This document shows positions 24,863 to 33,779 of a stretch of 43,099 nucleotides of DNA, piece after piece. The notes beneath the pieces were generated by a model that was not told the DNA's origin, searched no databases, and saw only the letters and a list, made by a program, of their open reading frames with translations. Each line of letters opens with the position of its first letter. Position 1 is the stretch's first letter. This stretch comes from an uncultured Pelagibacteraceae bacterium (GTDB lineage: Bacteria; Pseudomonadota; Alphaproteobacteria; Pelagibacterales; AG-422-B15): the NCBI GenBank assembly GCA_902523535.1, contig CABYZQ010000008.1:1-43099 (forward strand), written 5' to 3'. The translations under genes and the position numbers were made by a program.

Positions 24863-25473
24863 TCTATCTCTATAAATAAAATTAGTTTTTCCTTTGCTTT
24901 AATCAAACATTTATCAGAAATAATTCGATTACTTATACCATGAGAAAATGAATTTAATTTTTGATCAGATAAATTGTATTCAAGGCCTGATGTTGTAATT
25001 CTGTTATCATCAATCGAAGAGATCATGGATAAGTTTCTGTTTTTCTTTTCTAAAATTTCTTTACTTTCTTTAACAAAAAATATCTGAAAGAAATTAGTAA
25101 CCATTTCAATATTGAGAGCATCTGAATATTGTTGTGCAATCAAAATATTAGCCAAGTTGTGATCATCTCGTTCCCCTGTTGCGCCAATTATAAAAATATT
25201 CTTAATATTTTTAGCAATGCAGTAGTCAAGTGACTTCTCTAGATCAGTTTTGTTTTGATCATCCTCATTTACTATAGTGCTTTTAGGGCTGACTTTATTA
25301 ATTTCAATTGTATCCAAGTCACCAATAATGATATCTGGCTCAACATCTAATTCTTTGAAGAAACTTAAATTTGAGTCAACGCAAATTCTTAGATTATTTT
25401 GCTCAATTAGTTGCTTTGCATAATTTGAAACAGGTTTTTCACCGTTTGCGACTAAAACAGCTGATGTACTCAA
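24859..25473 (-). CDS. Thiamine pyrophosphokinase
   Basis: A 204-residue TPK. The catalytic blocks are PDIIIGDLDT (46-55), DQNKTDLEK (72-80) and GATGERDDH (97-105). It makes thiamine pyrophosphate from thiamine and ATP, usual for organisms that import thiamine. The start is TTG, and the conserved VLVANGEKP follows at once, so no later start fits. It sits between the binding-protein genes and the FAD monooxygenase gene with an 11-base gap and a 4-base overlap. Whether a housekeeping gene is here by chance or supplies cofactor for the pathway is open. Confidence 0.88.
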   Translation of the reverse strand: MSTSAVLVANGEKPVSNYAKQLIEQNNLRICVDSNLSFFKELDVEPDIIIGDLDTIEINKVSPKSTIVNEDDQNKTDLEKSLDYCIAKNIKNIFIIGATGERDDHNLANILIAQQYSDALNIEMVTNFFQIFFVKESKEILEKKNRNLSMISSIDDNRITTSGLEYNLSDQKLNSFSHGISNRIISDKCLIKAKEKLILFIEIE

Positions 25474-25484
25474 AGTTATAGCAC

Positions 25485-26657
25485 TTAGTAATTGATTGGA
25501 CCTGAGATTACGTTGAACCTCTCATCTTGAACCTGGAAAAAATATGAAATATTACTTCCTTGTCTTTTGTTTTCATTAAATGTCACAGATCCAAGTTTTA
25601 ATGGATCTTCAAAATCTTCTAATGTTTCCAACGCAGCGATAAAGGTATCAACAGTTAAGTCTTGGCCAGCTCTTTTGATGCCTTCGACGACCATGTCAGC
25701 AAATATATATCCATATATTGCACCGGTATTTGGCTCCGTGCCATATAATGAATTAAACTTATCCCACCATGCTCTCTCATCGCTATTAGCCGTATCATAA
25801 TATGGAAAGACAAGGGAATTTAAACAGTATAAGCCATTCATTACACCATTAGGCTGTTCGGCAACGACGGTGTAGTAGCTTGCTGATGTAGCTACAAAAT
25901 CTACATCCGTCCAATTAATTTCTTTAGACTTCATGAAAGGCAGTATGGTCGTTCGCACTATTGTGCCCATAGCAACCAAATCACATCCTGCATTTGATAG
26001 TTTTTTTATTTGAGCAGTGAAATCAGTGTCTGTTGGCTTAGCAGAAGCACTTTCAACGATTGTCATTCCCATGGCTTTTACTTGATCGTATGCAGCATCA
26101 ACAATCTCTTGTCCAAAATCTGTATCCTCATAAAGTATGCATACCGCTTCACGATTATTATTTTCAACCAAATACTTTATACCTGTTCTAATTTGATCAT
26201 AATACGTTGAACCAGATGTAAATTTTAATCGATCAAAAGGATCAAACATTGATCGTGCGGCCGTGAGTGGAAATAAGTTGGGAACGTTCATTGCTAATTG
26301 ATCGGTCATCACAGCATTATTCATGGGGGTACCCAAAGATCCCATCATAAATGCAATTTTATCTTTTCTGAGTAACTTATTGGCAGCTTGTACTGCTCTC
26401 GGAACGGTATATTGATGGTCCTCAACAATAAATTTAATTGTTCTACCAAATGCTCCGCCGTTTTCATTGAATTCATTAAAACGCATGTTGGCACCATCGA
26501 CACTTTGTTTGCCAATCATTGATGCTGGGCCGCTTATGTCGGTGTGCATACCAATAAGTATCTGATCAGAATTAATGCCTTGATCAGCTAATAATTCATT
26601 AGATAAAAAAATAAATAAAAAGACCGATGATAGAGTCTTTAGAATTTTAGTATTCAT
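25485..26657 (-). CDS. LivK-type substrate-binding protein 1
   Basis: A 390-residue periplasmic binding protein of the branched-chain/aromatic acid type, signal peptide to about LLADQ (residue 25). It begins ILIGMHTDISGPASMIGK and has the two-lobe pattern with EDTDFGQEIVDA. It is close to the preceding gene's product throughout (shared EDHQY-VPRAVQAANKL, SLGTPMNNAV, NLFPL-ARSM, TYYDQIR). The start overlaps the upstream gene by 11 bases. It probably feeds the LivH-LivM-LivG-LivF complex; the ligand is likely a carboxylic acid. Confidence 0.88.
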   Translation of the reverse strand: MNTKILKTLSSVFLFIFLSNELLADQGINSDQILIGMHTDISGPASMIGKQSVDGANMRFNEFNENGGAFGRTIKFIVEDHQYTVPRAVQAANKLLRKDKIAFMMGSLGTPMNNAVMTDQLAMNVPNLFPLTAARSMFDPFDRLKFTSGSTYYDQIRTGIKYLVENNNREAVCILYEDTDFGQEIVDAAYDQVKAMGMTIVESASAKPTDTDFTAQIKKLSNAGCDLVAMGTIVRTTILPFMKSKEINWTDVDFVATSASYYTVVAEQPNGVMNGLYCLNSLVFPYYDTANSDERAWWDKFNSLYGTEPNTGAIYGYIFADMVVEGIKRAGQDLTVDTFIAALETLEDFEDPLKLGSVTFNENKRQGSNISYFFQVQDERFNVISGPINY

Positions 26658-27807
26658 ATTTCATACTGTCAGCACGAACAAACCTACCGCCTTCTACAAC
26701 GAATAAATATGCATCACTTGAACCCAAATGTTTGTCTGGGCCCCAAGATAATACTGAGTCACCAAAAGGCATCTCATAATTGTCAATTGACTCTAATCCA
26801 CCGGTAAAAGTATCTACATTCAAATCTCTACCAGCTATATCAATTGCCTTTGCGGTGATATCTGCATACATATACCCGTATGCTGATCCAATGTTAGGAC
26901 TGTTTCCATAAGTACTCTCATATTTATCTATCCAATTACAAATCCACTCATCACAATTTTCCCGGCTTGGTGTATCAAATTGAGCAAATGTATAAAAACC
27001 ATCGGTAACTCCGTCAGGCTGACTTGCTATTACTGGGTGAAAACTTGCTACCTGACCAAAAAAAAGAGCATCCCATCCCATTTGCCGAGCTTTGGTATAA
27101 GCTAATATCGTATCTTTTACGATAGTACCCACTGCAACAGCCTCACAATCAGCATTTTTTAGTTTTGTGATCTGCGCAGTCAAATCAGTATCGGTTGGTT
27201 TGTTTGTAGTTTTTTCATGCAGAGACATATTCATTTCTTCCAACTGGTCCACTACTCCATCGTATGTTTCTTGTCCAAAATCGTTATCTTGATAAAGAAC
27301 GCAAATATTATTCATGTTCTTAACCTCTACAGCCCACTTAACTCCGGATCTTATTTGATCGTAATAAGTGGATAGAGCTCCGAATTTTAATTTGTGAAAT
27401 GGTTCTGCCATTGATCTTGCAGATGATAGAGGAAATAGGTTTGGAATATTTTTTTGTTCTTGCAGTTGAAATACTGCATTATTCATGGGTGTGCCTAAGC
27501 TTGCTAACATTAAAAATATTTTATCTTTATTGATTAACTTGTTTGCTGCCTGAACTGCTCTTGGGACTTGGTATTGATGATCTTCAGCTACAAGCTTTAA
27601 AGTTCTTCCGTTAATTCCACCAGCTTCATTGATTTCATCAATTCTCATTTTAGCACCTTCTACAGAATACTTTCCAAATGATGAGACAGGTCCACTAATA
27701 TCAGTATGCATACCAAGCATTATCTCATCATCGCTGACGCCTTGATCAGCAAAGCTTGATGTCGAATAAAAAAATAAGATTGAAACAAAAGTTAATATTT
27801 TTTTCAT
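26647..27807 (-). CDS. LivK-type substrate-binding protein 2
   Basis: A 386-residue periplasmic binding protein and paralogue of its downstream neighbour. The start is placed at ATG 27807, giving a normal signal peptide (MKKILTFVSILFFYSTSSFA) behind SD AAAGGGGC; a longer frame to 27861 lacks support. The mature protein starts DQGVSDDEIMLGMHTDISGP. Differences from the paralogue concentrate in the second lobe, which could alter ligand choice while keeping the same docking surface. A 50-base gap separates it from the acyl-CoA ligase gene. Confidence 0.88.
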   Translation of the reverse strand: MKKILTFVSILFFYSTSSFADQGVSDDEIMLGMHTDISGPVSSFGKYSVEGAKMRIDEINEAGGINGRTLKLVAEDHQYQVPRAVQAANKLINKDKIFLMLASLGTPMNNAVFQLQEQKNIPNLFPLSSARSMAEPFHKLKFGALSTYYDQIRSGVKWAVEVKNMNNICVLYQDNDFGQETYDGVVDQLEEMNMSLHEKTTNKPTDTDLTAQITKLKNADCEAVAVGTIVKDTILAYTKARQMGWDALFFGQVASFHPVIASQPDGVTDGFYTFAQFDTPSRENCDEWICNWIDKYESTYGNSPNIGSAYGYMYADITAKAIDIAGRDLNVDTFTGGLESIDNYEMPFGDSVLSWGPDKHLGSSDAYLFVVEGGRFVRADSMKYEY

Positions 27808-27857
27808 AAACTGCCCCTTTAAATATGATGAAATAGTAATGAGATCGAGGCTGAAAA

Positions 27858-29681
27858 TCAAGCAGATTGATACATTTGATCAATTACAGAGCTGTACTTT
27901 TCATTAATGAATTTACGTTTTAATTTCATAGTTGGTGTAAGCTCATCATCCTCAGCTGTTAGCTGTGTATCAATAAGGGAAAATTTCTTAATCTGCTCTA
28001 CATTTGCAAATTTTTTGTTCACCGAAGATACTTCATCGTCAATAAGATCAACAATATCCTTGGATTTACATAGACTTTCAAAGTTTGAGAACGGAATGTC
28101 ATTATCTTGTGCATGTTTCATTACATTTTCTTCATCTATCATAATTAAACAGGATAGAAACTTTCTTTTGTCTCCTATGACAACTGCATCTGATACGAAA
28201 GGGCTAAATTTTAATTCATTCTCTATTTCTGATGGAGAGATATTTTTCCCACCAGCAGTAATTATAATATCTTTTTTTCTATCAGTAATTTTTACATTGC
28301 CATAATTGTCCATCTCACCAACATCGCCTGTATGTAGCCATCCGTCTATTAGCGTTTCTTTTGTTTGTTCAGGTTTATTCAAGTAACCACAGAAAACTCC
28401 GGGACCTTTAAAAAGGATTTCACCATCATCTGCAATTCTAATTTCTGAATCATTGACTGCCCTACCTACATGCCCAAGTTTTATTTCTCGTGAATAAAAG
28501 GCTGTCCCTACACCTGAGGTTTCTGTCATGCCCCAGCCCTCTCTCATGTCTATACCAATTGATAAGTACCAATTAATTAACTCCGGTGATATGGGAGCAG
28601 CTCCGCTTAATCCGTAACGACAATTATTGAGACCAAGTAGTTTTTTTATATTTTTTAAAACTAATTGATTACAGAGCCAATATAGTATCTTTAGAGATAA
28701 TGGTGGAACCTTACCATCGATAAAGTACTCCTTATATCTGGCGCCAACATTTATTGAGAATTGATATGAATACTTCCCTATAAAAGTTGCATCTTTCATT
28801 AAGATTGTAATAGATGAATAAAATTTTTCCCATATTCTTGGCACAGCAATAAATACAGTTGGAGAGACTTCACGAATATTTTCAGGAACTGTATCTATAC
28901 TCTCTGCAAAATTAACAACAGCACCAGTTTTTAAAGGTATCATGACTGATACTGAGCGCTCTAGGATGTGACACAATGGAAGAAATGATAATTGTTCTTC
29001 ATGTTCCATCGTTTCAAATATGTCGTAACCAGTATTGATTGAATAAAGCATATTTTCATGATTGATCATGGCTCCTTTGGAGGGGCCTGTTGTGCCAGAT
29101 GTATAAACCAAGATGGCAATATCACTGGAATTAACGTTGTTAATTAAATTTTCCCATAGATCAGGCTTTTCTTGATTTGCCTTTTCACCTATTTTTAAAA
29201 ACTCTTCATAACTAATGACTTGATCGTCATGAAATTCATTTAATCCCTCCATATCGAAAACAATAATCTGCTTCAGTGTGGGACATTCACTTCGTACTTC
29301 TAAAATTTTATCAAGCTGTTCTTCATTTTCAGCAAAATAAAACTTTGTTGAACTATCGTTTACTAGGTACTTTACTTGCTCAGCTGAGTCTGTTGTATAA
29401 ATTCCACTTGAAATACCTCCTGCACCAATGGTTCCCATGTCTGTATAGAGCCACTCAGGCATTCCCTCACTAGCAATTGATACGACGTTACCTTTTTCGA
29501 GTCCAAGTGTGTGGAGAGCTAAGCCAGTTAGTTTTGCTTTTTCTCCATATACAGTCCATGAAATTTCTTGCCAAATACCTAGATCTTTTTCTCGCATGGC
29601 AACTCTATCTGCTCGAGATTTAACTGAATTCCAAAATAATTTTGGTATTGTATTTATCTCCACATTTTTTTCTTTTTCCAA
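27858..29681 (-). CDS. Long-chain-type acyl-CoA synthetase (AMP-forming)
   Basis: A 607-residue adenylate-forming enzyme. ATP motif YTSGTTGPSKG (193-203), GWGMTETSG, GWLHTGDVGEMD and DRKKDIIITAGGKNISP show all conserved regions. It resembles the FadD15/ACSBG group that travels with Liv-type transporters in alphaproteobacteria. It should convert the imported acid to its CoA thioester. The start is TTG within the livF end (28-base overlap), supported by a strong SD (AGAGGGGAAAG). Substrate unknown. Confidence 0.9.
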   Translation of the reverse strand: MEKEKNVEINTIPKLFWNSVKSRADRVAMREKDLGIWQEISWTVYGEKAKLTGLALHTLGLEKGNVVSIASEGMPEWLYTDMGTIGAGGISSGIYTTDSAEQVKYLVNDSSTKFYFAENEEQLDKILEVRSECPTLKQIIVFDMEGLNEFHDDQVISYEEFLKIGEKANQEKPDLWENLINNVNSSDIAILVYTSGTTGPSKGAMINHENMLYSINTGYDIFETMEHEEQLSFLPLCHILERSVSVMIPLKTGAVVNFAESIDTVPENIREVSPTVFIAVPRIWEKFYSSITILMKDATFIGKYSYQFSINVGARYKEYFIDGKVPPLSLKILYWLCNQLVLKNIKKLLGLNNCRYGLSGAAPISPELINWYLSIGIDMREGWGMTETSGVGTAFYSREIKLGHVGRAVNDSEIRIADDGEILFKGPGVFCGYLNKPEQTKETLIDGWLHTGDVGEMDNYGNVKITDRKKDIIITAGGKNISPSEIENELKFSPFVSDAVVIGDKRKFLSCLIMIDEENVMKHAQDNDIPFSNFESLCKSKDIVDLIDDEVSSVNKKFANVEQIKKFSLIDTQLTAEDDELTPTMKLKRKFINEKYSSVIDQMYQSA

Positions 29682-30427
29682 CGTCTTTCCCCTCTAATTC
29701 CTTCATCTTGTTGTCCAAGATAAAATTCTTTAATGTCTTCTTTCTCAAGCAATTCTTTACTATTGCCTTCCATCACTATTCTTCCTAACTCTAAAACATA
29801 TCCAAAATCAGAGTTACTTAATGCAATATTCGCATTTTGTTCAACCAGTAATATTGTTGTTTTTAATTCTTTATTAATTCTGATTATAATTTCAAAAATT
29901 TCTTTAACAAGTTTTGGCGACAAGCCTAATGAAGGTTCATCTAAAAGCATTATTTCTGGCTTACTCATTAAAGCTCGACTAATGCAAAGCATTTGCTGTT
30001 CACCGCCAGAAAGTAATCCAGCAGGCTGGTTTTTTCTTTCCTTTAGAATGGGAAAGTAATCATAAACCTGTTCAATGTCTTTCTGTATGCCTTTTCTATC
30101 GCTTCTAGTGTAAGCACCCATCTCAAGATTTTCTAAGACTGAACAGTAAGGAAACACTTCTCTTCCTTCAGGTGCATGACTCATGCCCAATCGAAGTATT
30201 TTATCAGGGTCCTTCTTTTGAATTTCACTTCCACTCAAAAATACTTTTCCTTTTCGAGGATCTATGGCGCCTGAAATTGTCTTTAAAATTGTTGTCTTAC
30301 CTGCGCCGTTTGAACCTAATATTGTTACAATTGATCCCTCTTGCACTTGGAAACTGACACCCCTGATTGCCATTATTGGCCCATAAAAAGTCTCAATATT
30401 TTCAACATTTAAAAGAGATTCAGACAT
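29654..30427 (-). CDS. livF: Branched-chain-type ABC ATPase LivF
   Basis: ATPase of 257 residues with Walker A GSNGAGKTT, signature LLSGGEQQM and Walker B IMLLDEPSLGLSP, the LivF form. The C-terminus extends beyond the usual YLGQ end with a basic tail, DEGIRGERRWKKKKMWR, that overlaps the ligase gene. The start shares one base with the previous stop (TAATG). It is the partner missing from livHMG at 10.6-13.4 kb. Confidence 0.9.
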   Translation of the reverse strand: MSESLLNVENIETFYGPIMAIRGVSFQVQEGSIVTILGSNGAGKTTILKTISGAIDPRKGKVFLSGSEIQKKDPDKILRLGMSHAPEGREVFPYCSVLENLEMGAYTRSDRKGIQKDIEQVYDYFPILKERKNQPAGLLSGGEQQMLCISRALMSKPEIMLLDEPSLGLSPKLVKEIFEIIIRINKELKTTILLVEQNANIALSNSDFGYVLELGRIVMEGNSKELLEKEDIKEFYLGQQDEGIRGERRWKKKKMWR

Positions 30428-31020
30428 TATTTCAACACCACTTCAATATCATCAAAGTTTGCTTTTAGGTTCGCAAGACACCTCATAGGGCTTACATTCT
30501 TCTCAAAAGCAAGTTCTTTAGTGGGCCTAATTGTAATCTCTAAATATGTAGATTCAACTAAACTTTTTCTTAGTTGTTCATCTACAGCAAAATAATACTG
30601 TGTAGTTGGCGATGCAAATAAATCTGATAAATATGATGAGGCCTTCGAATATTTGCCATCTCCATAACCACTGTTTTGAGTCAATATGTCGACAGTTTTA
30701 ACAAAATAATCCCTACACTTGTAATTCGTTGAAAGATAATTTCCTTCACTAAATCCATAATTTTGCTCAAAAGATATAGATGCGATTATTCTCTCATTTC
30801 TCCAATCATAATAGACATTCGTTATCACATTCTCTTCATCTAAATGATTTTTAACATATGATGTAAGATCTTCTTCAAATCTGATTAGTCCAAAATCTAA
30901 TAAATTAATTTTATTTGAGGATAATGTATTAAATAAATTATTATTGAATAAAGTTTTTTCTTCAGAGAAAGAATTAATCATTGAAAGAAAAAAAATGAAC
31001 ATTGCAAAAATAATTTTCAT
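30427..31020 (-). CDS. Secreted protein of unknown function
   Basis: A 197-residue exported protein (signal peptide to about NSFS, residue 19), not recognised. The mature part is mixed alpha/beta by appearance, with two Cys (KCRDYF and MRCLAN) that may pair, and a segment YYDWRNERIIASISF. It lies between the AtuA-like gene (4-base gap) and livF (one-base overlap), so it belongs to the operon. It could help capture substrate in the periplasm, but nothing shows that directly. Confidence 0.6.
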   Translation of the reverse strand: MKIIFAMFIFFLSMINSFSEEKTLFNNNLFNTLSSNKINLLDFGLIRFEEDLTSYVKNHLDEENVITNVYYDWRNERIIASISFEQNYGFSEGNYLSTNYKCRDYFVKTVDILTQNSGYGDGKYSKASSYLSDLFASPTTQYYFAVDEQLRKSLVESTYLEITIRPTKELAFEKNVSPMRCLANLKANFDDIEVVLK

Positions 31021-31024
31021 TTGT

Positions 31025-32812
31025 CTAATCTAACAGATTTGCAGGAATTGGTATCATCTGGTCTAGTAGTATTTGTGCATAAGCTTTTCCTTGAGGGTCA
31101 TTTCTTAAACTAGCAGGCCCACCACCACCAAGAACATCATTGAGCATAAAATTTATGGAACTTGATCCAGGTAACAAATATTTTTCAACCGATCCTTCTA
31201 AAAAGTTCTTAAAACATTTTATAACTACATCTTCAGTTAAATAATTACATATCGCAGGGTAAAATTTAGGATCTCTTGAAATGATTCCTATGTTCGCCTT
31301 GTTTCCTTTATCTCCGCTTCGTCCATATGCAATTTTAATTAGAGGAACATCAATAAATTTTTCATCTTTTGCATCAAATGTTGGAGTTTTAGGTTTTTCT
31401 ATTTCAGACATATTAAATTCTTTGGATTTATGAACTTTAAACTCTTTATTTGAATCACCTAAATCTATAGAAACTTTTACATCTTCTTTGTTAACCATGA
31501 AAGAAAACAATCTTATAATTGGCGATGGCTTGGGCCTTCCACCAACAAAGCCTGACAAGCCTGGTGGCGTTGCTAATCCTAATCCTACTGACTCCTTTAA
31601 CACTATGCCTACTGCTCTGATATCTTGATGTTTGGCTGCAAACTTTAAAACAACTTCTCTATTATCTGCATTTTTACCTTTATTGCTATATTGGCTGTTA
31701 TCACCAATAATTTCAATGCTGGTTTCATCAAAGTCAGGAATATTCATCATTCGCATAATCATTTTTGCTCTTTCAAATATTGCCTCACCATAAGTTCTTG
31801 CTTTTTTTGCAGCATCAATACCTACAAATGAACAAACGTGGCCTGCTCTAAAGCCATCGGCATAAGTTGCACACACTTTATATTGTTGAGGTGCAGGATA
31901 TCCTTTTGCACCCGAAACCTTAACCTTATCTTTTTCAATTTCAGATATAATAACGTTTGAGAAATCACAGACTACGTCTGGAAGTATATATGCTTGAGGA
32001 TCACCAATTTCATATAACATTTGCTCTGCGACAGTTCCAAAACTTACTAATCCCGATGTATTATTTGATTTTGTACAAATGAATTCTCCATTTTCAGATA
32101 CATCAACAATGGGGTAACCAATCATGTGGAGATCCTTTGAAGAAAGTTCCCAATCTGTAAAATTTCCACCTGTACTTTGTGTGCCACACTCAATTATATG
32201 CCCCGCTAAACTCCCAGAAGCCAGTTTATCATAATCATCTTCTTTCCATCCATATGTGTGGATGCATGCAGCCAAGGTTACCGCGCTATCTACACTTCTT
32301 CCTGTGATCACTATATCCGCACCATCATTAAGTGCTTGCGCAATTGGGAATGCTCCTAGATATGCGTTGATGCTTGCAATTTTATCTATCTCTGGAAATT
32401 TTTCATCAGAGTACATTTCTTGTACGCCACTATCTAACAATTTCTCTTTATCTTCAAAGAGGTCATCGCCCAATACAACTGCAACTTTTAAGTCTAAATT
32501 AAGTTCTTTTATTAGTGCACGAATAGCTTCAGCGCACGCTTGAGGATTAACACCACCTGCATTACTAAGAATTTTTACTTTCTGATCAGCAACTTGCCGC
32601 AGATTCAGTTTCATTACGCTTGAAACAAAATCGATGGCATAGCCTTTTGAGGGATCTTTTGCCCTAGCTCGCGCCATGATGGACATGGTTATTTCTGCAA
32701 GATAGTCGTAAACAATAAAATCAAGGTTATTTCCATTTAGTAATTGAGGAGTTGCCACTACAGAGTCACCCCAAAAACCGCTTGCTCCACCAATTCTAAG
32801 TTTTTTAGACAT
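31025..32812 (-). CDS. AtuA-like acyclic terpene utilisation protein (DUF1446)
   Basis: A 595-residue cytoplasmic protein of the AtuA family. The N-terminal domain starts LRIGGASGFWGDS and contains NAGGVNPQACAEAI, IVITGRSVDSAVTLA, LAGHIIECGTQSTGGNF; the C-terminal small domain (from about residue 490) has IAYGRSGDKGNKANIGI and FMLNDVLGGGG. In Pseudomonas, atuA is in the citronellol/geraniol pathway but its reaction is not settled. Here it leads an operon with CoA ligase and enoyl-CoA hydratase, fitting a branched or cyclic acyl-CoA route. ATG 32812 is preferred over a TTG two codons earlier. Confidence 0.88.
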   Translation of the reverse strand: MSKKLRIGGASGFWGDSVVATPQLLNGNNLDFIVYDYLAEITMSIMARARAKDPSKGYAIDFVSSVMKLNLRQVADQKVKILSNAGGVNPQACAEAIRALIKELNLDLKVAVVLGDDLFEDKEKLLDSGVQEMYSDEKFPEIDKIASINAYLGAFPIAQALNDGADIVITGRSVDSAVTLAACIHTYGWKEDDYDKLASGSLAGHIIECGTQSTGGNFTDWELSSKDLHMIGYPIVDVSENGEFICTKSNNTSGLVSFGTVAEQMLYEIGDPQAYILPDVVCDFSNVIISEIEKDKVKVSGAKGYPAPQQYKVCATYADGFRAGHVCSFVGIDAAKKARTYGEAIFERAKMIMRMMNIPDFDETSIEIIGDNSQYSNKGKNADNREVVLKFAAKHQDIRAVGIVLKESVGLGLATPPGLSGFVGGRPKPSPIIRLFSFMVNKEDVKVSIDLGDSNKEFKVHKSKEFNMSEIEKPKTPTFDAKDEKFIDVPLIKIAYGRSGDKGNKANIGIISRDPKFYPAICNYLTEDVVIKCFKNFLEGSVEKYLLPGSSSINFMLNDVLGGGGPASLRNDPQGKAYAQILLDQMIPIPANLLD

Positions 32813-32875
32813 GTCCAAAGATTATATATTTTTTTGTAATAATAAGTTAATTAAATTAATATTCTAATACTACTT

Positions 32876-33271
32876 ATGAGCTTTATTAAATCAATCAATA
32901 ATGCATTTGTTAAATGCTTCGACTTTAAAACAAGGGCAACTCGTTCAGAGTTTTGGTACTTCTATTTATTTACTACGGTTATTGGTTTTATAGGTTTGCA
33001 ATTTGATCAGTTATTTGAATTACAGATACTCGGGATAGATTTAAATAATTCACCAGGAACTATAATGTTGGGTCCGATGTATATTTTTTTATATTTCCTA
33101 TTTATGCTGCCTAGTGTTGCTTTGTATATTCGAAGGCTTCACGACACCAATAGATCAGGTTGGTGGTTGTTAATTGTTGTTGTTCCCTTTATTGGAATAA
33201 TTACATTAATTTTCTTTCTCTGTCTTAAGGGAAGTGAAAATAGAAATGATTTTGGTGAGGCGTCTTACTAG
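32876..33271 (+). CDS. DUF805 membrane protein
   Basis: A 131-residue membrane protein of the DUF805 family, with the N-terminal CFDFKTRATRSEFWYFYLF and RRLHDTNRSGWWLL hallmarks. Three or four helices. Function unknown. It diverges from the AtuA-like gene with 63 bases between starts, and ends 8 bases before the converging flavin reductase gene. Confidence 0.88.
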   Translation: MSFIKSINNAFVKCFDFKTRATRSEFWYFYLFTTVIGFIGLQFDQLFELQILGIDLNNSPGTIMLGPMYIFLYFLFMLPSVALYIRRLHDTNRSGWWLLIVVVPFIGIITLIFFLCLKGSENRNDFGEASY

Positions 33272-33279
33272 TTAATACC

Positions 33280-33753
33280 TTATTCGTCTTTAAGACTTTG
33301 ATACTTACTTCTGTAATAAATAAGTGGCTTCTTACTGTCATCAGTCTCTAGATTTTGAACCTCACCTATAACCAGAACATGATCAGCTATATCAATTTGT
33401 TGGAAAACTGATAACTCGATATGACCTAAAGTGTCGTTCAAAATGATATTTTTATTCTCAGAGATTGAATGTTGAGTTTTATTAACCTTCTCCGGATCTT
33501 TTGTGGCAAATAAGCGTGAGACGTCTTCTTGTTCACGCGATAAAAAATTAATGACAAAAGAATTGTTTTTTAAAAAATCTACATGATCAGTTTCTGTTTT
33601 ATAGATATTAAAAATGATTAATGGCGGACTCAAACTTAAAGAAGAAAATGAATTTATGGTAAATCCACTTGAGTGTGATGTGGCAACAGCAACGCCTGTT
33701 GCAAATGAACCAAAAGCTTTTTTAAGGGCTGTATTATCAAAATCTGATGTCAT
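33280..33753 (-). CDS. Flavin reductase-like FMN-binding protein
   Basis: A 157-residue split-barrel flavoprotein of the flavin reductase (HpaC/DIM6-NTAB) family. Typical blocks are AFGSFATGVAVAT (14-26), TINSFSSLSLSPPLIIFNI and NFLSREQEDVSRLFA. It would reduce FMN or FAD with NAD(P)H for a partner oxygenase. It follows the desaturase gene by 26 bases on the same strand, a possible but unproven pair. Confidence 0.85.
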   Translation of the reverse strand: MTSDFDNTALKKAFGSFATGVAVATSHSSGFTINSFSSLSLSPPLIIFNIYKTETDHVDFLKNNSFVINFLSREQEDVSRLFATKDPEKVNKTQHSISENKNIILNDTLGHIELSVFQQIDIADHVLVIGEVQNLETDDSKKPLIYYRSKYQSLKDE

Positions 33754-33779
33754 AGGTATAAAAAAATGATGATGAACAG

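Noticed and set aside
27808-27861. Longer N-terminus for binding protein 2
   Set aside because: The extra 18 residues would hide a normal signal peptide, and the SD sits before ATG 27807.
27907-28305. Open frame opposite the acyl-CoA ligase
   Set aside because: Antisense shadow; the ligase C-terminal domain is intact and conserved here.
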